Shown here piece by piece: positions 62,689-64,000 of a stretch of 64,000 nt of DNA. The notes below the pieces were generated by a model. The model searched no databases. It saw nothing but the letters and a program-made list of their open reading frames with translations, and had not been told where the DNA came from. The position numbers and the translations under genes are program-made. The stretch covers positions 1 through 64,000 of the forward strand of contig CASFJQ010000003.1 in NCBI GenBank assembly GCA_949295065.1, written 5' to 3'. The DNA is from an uncultured Parabacteroides sp. GTDB taxonomy: Bacteria > Bacteroidota > Bacteroidia > Bacteroidales > Tannerellaceae. The first letter of the stretch is position 1. Each line of letters starts with the position of its first letter.

Positions 62689-63399
62689 TCAATACAAATC
62701 CAGGACAAAGCTTTGCATTGTCAGCAAATCAATTGTCCATAATTTGCCGGACAAATTCTCACCGCATCCTGTAATGAGTTTTATGGCTTCGGACGCTTCA
62801 ACGCAGCCAACTATTCCGGGAAGAACGCCCATAACGCCCAATGAAGGACGAGGCATCGACATTATTTCTTCCTCATCGGGAAACAAATCTCTGTATTTCC
62901 TTCCATCAGGAAGATTGAACACCGAAACTTGCCCGTCGAATTCACGAATAGCACCATAAATATATGGAACAGACAAGCGAGAAGTTATATCGCCAATCAA
63001 ATATCTGGTTGCAAAATTGTCGGTTCCGTCAATGACAATATCATAGGCAGATATTATGTTTTCGGCATTCGTTTCGTCCAGTCGGAACGGATAGGCAGTT
63101 ATCTCTATTGATGAATTCAATGCTTGAAGTCTGCGCTTTGCGCATTCAACTTTTGGAAGTCCAACTTCAGACTCAGTATATAAAACCTGACGCTGAAGAT
63201 TCGACTCGCTTACAACATCATCGTCCATCAATCCCAAATGTCCTACACCGGCGGCTGCAAGATAAAGGGCAATGGGCGAACCAAGTCCGCCCACGCCCAC
63301 AAGCAATATCTTTGCCTCGGACAATTTCCGCTGTCCGTCCTCTCCTATTTCATCCAGGAGCAGATGACGCGAATATCGTTCACGAAAATCTTTATCCAT
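62689..63399 (-). CDS. thiF: ThiF/MoeB/HesA-family adenylyltransferase
   Basis: Activates the C-terminus of a small sulfur carrier protein, ThiS if thiamine-related. The 236-residue E1-like protein has the ATP loop GVGGLGSPIALYLAAAG (about 34-50), DDDVVSESNLQRQ (about 58-70) and IDGTDNFATRYLIG (near 117). The frame is open to 63456, but the ATG at 63399 overlaps the thiH stop and gives the standard start RERYSRHLLL. Neither Cys-X-X-Cys zinc pair of typical ThiF is present: the usual first pair is replaced by KYRDLFPDEEE. Its place after thiH supports the thiamine role. Confidence 0.85.
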   Translation of the reverse strand: MDKDFRERYSRHLLLDEIGEDGQRKLSEAKILLVGVGGLGSPIALYLAAAGVGHLGLMDDDVVSESNLQRQVLYTESEVGLPKVECAKRRLQALNSSIEITAYPFRLDETNAENIISAYDIVIDGTDNFATRYLIGDITSRLSVPYIYGAIREFDGQVSVFNLPDGRKYRDLFPDEEEIMSMPRPSLGVMGVLPGIVGCVEASEAIKLITGCGENLSGKLWTIDLLTMQSFVLDLY

Positions 63400-64000
63400 G
63401 AGCCTGCAATGTTGGTTCATCAAAAGCCTGGTCCCAGTCTTTCCAAACCGGCTCAATTCCCAATCCCTTCAAAGCTGCAGTAACTTCGCGGGCAGTTCTC
63501 TCGTCACTGACATGGAACTGTTCCAAAGTCTGAGGATAAGAATAATAACCACCTGGTTCAGTCTTACTTTCAGCACTCATAGTTGTTACACCAAGGCGAG
63601 CCATATTATCGCGGAACTCAGCACTCTCACGTGTAGAATATGAGATATCAACATCATGGTCAAATATTCGTGTAGCAAAAGTAAGCTGAGCCAGCTCCTT
63701 GTCAGACATAACAACATTCGGCTGGAAACCACCGTTTTCCGACGGACGCATACGAGGGAAGTTGAAGCTGTATTTAGTTTTCCAGTAATGCTTCTGCAAA
63801 TAGCGGAGATGATATGCCATCATAGTCACATCAGTACGCCATTCCTTTTCCAGACCAATCAACACACCCATTCCGATGCTGTGAACTCCGGCCTGTCCCA
63901 TTCGGTCGAACCCATTCACTCGCCAGTCGAATTTGGATTTCATTCCTCGCGGATGATAAATATTATAGTTTGCCTTGTGATATGTTTCCTGGAAGCAAAT
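63392..64000 (-). CDS. thiH: 2-iminoacetate synthase ThiH, C-terminal part (cut by window end)
   Basis: The radical SAM enzyme that splits tyrosine to dehydroglycine for thiazole synthesis. The 202 residues seen begin ICFQETYHKANY at the window edge and continue in frame through YHPRGMKSKFDWR, GVLIGLEKEWRTD, PRMRPSENGG and LTFATRIFDHD to the stop at 63392, all matching the C-terminal half of ThiH. The N-terminal Cys-rich cluster lies beyond the window. It overlaps the thiF start by 8 bp, so the two are coupled. Confidence 0.93.
   Translation of the reverse strand: MCFQETYHKANYNIYHPRGMKSKFDWRVNGFDRMGQAGVHSIGMGVLIGLEKEWRTDVTMMAYHLRYLQKHYWKTKYSFNFPRMRPSENGGFQPNVVMSDKELAQLTFATRIFDHDVDISYSTRESAEFRDNMARLGVTTMSAESKTEPGGYYSYPQTLEQFHVSDERTAREVTAALKGLGIEPVWKDWDQAFDEPTLQAHG

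Noticed and set aside
1-64000. Mobile elements or horizontally acquired island
   Set aside because: No transposase, integrase or phage gene was found, the single tRNA gene is not flanked by a visible direct repeat, and composition looks even across the window.

Overview
This 64 kb window comes from a chromosome of the phylum Bacteroidota, most probably order Bacteroidales. The signs are a SusC/SusD pair, a type III glutamine synthetase, Bacteroides-type promoters (a TAnnTTTG element about 7 bp before the transcript start, sometimes with TTTG about 20 bp further upstream), lipoproteins, near absence of Shine-Dalgarno sequences, and AT-rich gaps. I see no transposase, phage gene or CRISPR array, so this is ordinary chromosome. 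The genus cannot be fixed from sequence reading alone.

Layout. 0-7 kb: a small polysaccharide utilisation locus (GH140-like hydrolase, SusC, SusD). 7-20 kb: a CNNM/CorC membrane protein, then nitrogen assimilation, with glnN facing gltB-gltD-asnB on the other strand. 20-27 kb: guanine deaminase, a cation diffusion facilitator, PhoH, an RlmD-like rRNA methyltransferase and an MltF-like lytic transglycosylase. 27-34 kb: exported enzymes of a probable 3-keto-sugar route (isomerase-like protein, Tat-exported Gfo/Idh/MocA oxidoreductase, a HEAT-repeat protein with two DUF1080 domains, an esterase). 34-49 kb: a small His-rich lipoprotein, tRNA-Arg(TCT), malate dehydrogenase and housekeeping genes (rlmI-like, exonuclease, mtgA, lipB, tamB, tsaD, pncC, maf, kdsC, a DUF2520 protein, nitroreductase). 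49-56 kb: a TonB-dependent receptor, then methylmalonyl-CoA epimerase and the Na+-pumping methylmalonyl-CoA decarboxylase operon. 56-64 kb: a cobalamin riboswitch, btuB, btuG-like and btuF-like genes, a convergent cobyrinate amidase gene, and the thiF/thiH end of a thiamine cluster.

Functional links. GS-III, GOGAT and AsnB together cover ammonium assimilation to glutamine, glutamate and asparagine. The epimerase/decarboxylase operon is the propionate end of the succinate pathway; it needs products of B12-dependent methylmalonyl-CoA mutase, and the B12 uptake genes lie directly downstream.

The most unusual signal is a set of short intergenic arrays, at 10.9, 11.1, 46.8, 56.4 and 60.0 kb. Each is built of imperfect tandem units of exactly 22 bp. 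The unit sequence differs completely between arrays, but the period does not, and every array lies between co-directional genes. The second notable point is a tamB gene whose membrane anchor is encoded in frame upstream of the first conventional start codon, with no ATG, GTG or TTG to start it.
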